This document shows, piece after piece, positions 6,388 to 6,832 of a stretch of DNA of 6,832 bases. The notes beneath the pieces are model-generated. The model worked only from the letters and a program-made list of their open reading frames with translations, was not told the origin of the DNA and did not search any database. A program made the translations under genes and the position numbers. The DNA comes from Clostridiaceae bacterium (GTDB lineage Bacteria; Bacillota_A; Clostridia; Clostridiales; Clostridiaceae): NCBI GenBank assembly GCA_029256485.1, contig JAQSXU010000292.1:1-6832 (forward strand), given 5' to 3'. Within the stretch, counting starts at the first letter, position 1, and each line of letters begins with the position of its first letter.

Positions 6388-6657
6388 ATGTTTTTTAAAA
6401 TTTTGGGGATGGTTGCAGCAATACTTACCACATCTTCATTTGTTCCTCAGGCTATAAAAACAATTAAAACAAAAGATACATCAGGCATATCATTTTTTAT
6501 GTATCTTTTATTTACAATTGGTGTGCTGCTATGGGTAATTTACGGTATATATATAAAAGATAATGCAATTATTATTGCTAATTTAATAACCTTTATCTTT
6601 GCTTTTATCATATTAAAATATAAAATAGCAAATATAAAAAAAGATAAGAAATTATAA
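6388..6657 (+). CDS. SemiSWEET-family sugar transporter (PQ-loop, MtN3 type)
   Basis: Half-size member of the SWEET/MtN3 family, which moves mono- or disaccharides down their gradient across the cytoplasmic membrane as a homodimer of three-helix bundles. The 89-residue product has the family length. Helix 1 ends in the PQ motif (FVPQAIKTIKTKDTSGIS, Pro20-Gln21). Helix 2 (about 34-54) carries Trp49, and helix 3 (about 59-77) carries Asn65; this Trp/Asn pair at such spacing is the sugar-binding signature of SemiSWEETs. A basic tail (KYKIANIKKDKKL) faces the cytoplasm. The ATG at 6388 is chosen because AGGGGTG lies nine bases upstream; a TTG at 6367 would place that site inside the gene. It is transcribed alone, with a strong terminator after it. 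The substrate cannot be told from sequence. Confidence 0.88.
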   Translation: MFFKILGMVAAILTTSSFVPQAIKTIKTKDTSGISFFMYLLFTIGVLLWVIYGIYIKDNAIIIANLITFIFAFIILKYKIANIKKDKKL

Positions 6658-6681
6658 TAAAAAAGGCGTTTAACTAGATGG

Positions 6682-6713
6682 AAAAGGTAGTCTGAAGACA
6701 GACTACCTTTTTT
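6682..6713. terminator. Strong bidirectional terminator between SemiSWEET and tRNA-Sec
   Basis: A perfect 13-base stem (aaaaggtagtctg, 6682-6694, with 6699-6711) has the tetraloop AAGA and is followed by T-rich sequence on the right. The A-run at the left gives a T-run when read on the minus strand. It can end both the + strand SemiSWEET transcript and the minus-strand tRNA transcript. Confidence 0.92.
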
Positions 6714-6741
6714 AAAAACACCTCAAGGCTTTAAATTCAAT

Positions 6742-6832
6742 TGGCGGGAGTATGTGGGAATCGAACCCACCCGTCGTGGTCTTAGCACGGCAGCACAGTT
6801 TTGAAGACTGGCAGGCACACCAGCACCTATCT
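6742..6832 (-). tRNA. selC: tRNA-Sec (anticodon UCA), 5' end outside the window
   Basis: Selenocysteine tRNA, which is charged with Ser, converted by SelA and delivered by SelB at UGA codons. On the minus strand the anticodon loop CTTCAAA (6806-6800) holds TCA and is the same as in E. coli selC. The D arm has a 6-base-pair stem, AGGTGC/GTGCCT, with a four-base loop (6828-6813), longer than in ordinary tRNAs. A long variable arm (CCGTG...CACG) follows. The T arm is GTGGG/CCCAC with loop TTCGATT (6770-6754). The 3' strand ATACTCCC, discriminator G and encoded CCA end at 6742. The 5' acceptor strand lies beyond position 6832, so the 8-base-pair acceptor stem cannot be checked. The outermost anticodon-stem pair is a C-U mismatch. 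A UGA suppressor tRNA is less likely given the D-stem and variable arm. Confidence 0.88.

Noticed and set aside
1..6832. CRISPR arrays, insertion sequences, prophage genes or attachment sites.
   Set aside because: No regularly spaced repeats, transposase-like or integrase-like frames, or direct repeats flanking the tRNA were seen; the window looks like ordinary chromosomal backbone apart from the points listed.

Overview
The window looks like a piece of chromosome from a low-GC, AT-rich Firmicute, most likely a Clostridium or close relative. The evidence is the strong AT bias, GGAGG-type ribosome binding sites, several GTG starts, and the order comEC-holA converging on rpsT, which is the conserved Bacillus/Clostridium arrangement. 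A partial tRNA with anticodon UCA and a long variable arm at the right edge is best read as tRNA-Sec, so the organism probably makes selenoproteins.

Layout from left to right. rpsT (ribosomal protein S20) is on the + strand and converges on a block of minus-strand genes; a bidirectional hairpin terminator separates them. Read in transcription order, the minus-strand block is an 806-residue P-type ATPase homologue, an 86-residue unknown protein, comEC and holA. The gaps are 46 bases, a 4-base GTGA overlap and 14 bases, and no terminator is visible between the genes, so this is probably one operon. Upstream lie an intergenic region, a 47-residue single-pass membrane protein (minus strand, with its own promoter and terminator), a divergent SemiSWEET sugar transporter gene (+ strand), a strong bidirectional terminator, and the tRNA-Sec gene (minus strand, cut by the window edge).

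The most unusual feature is the P-type ATPase homologue. Its reading frame and fold-level landmarks are intact, but nearly all the catalytic and ion-binding signatures are lost: DKTGT reads DKYGF, the TGDGxND loop reads AIGKLID, PEGL reads TPFSS, and the M5/M6 ion ligands are mostly gone. It looks like a pseudo-pump kept for another role. The ComEC downstream is also reduced: it keeps the OB-like domain and the membrane competence domain, but its C-terminus is a short remnant of the usual metallo-beta-lactamase nuclease. Two membrane proteins with eroded catalytic modules in one apparent operon, with a small unknown protein translationally coupled between them, are the best candidate here for an undescribed functional unit. 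Any joint function is inference.
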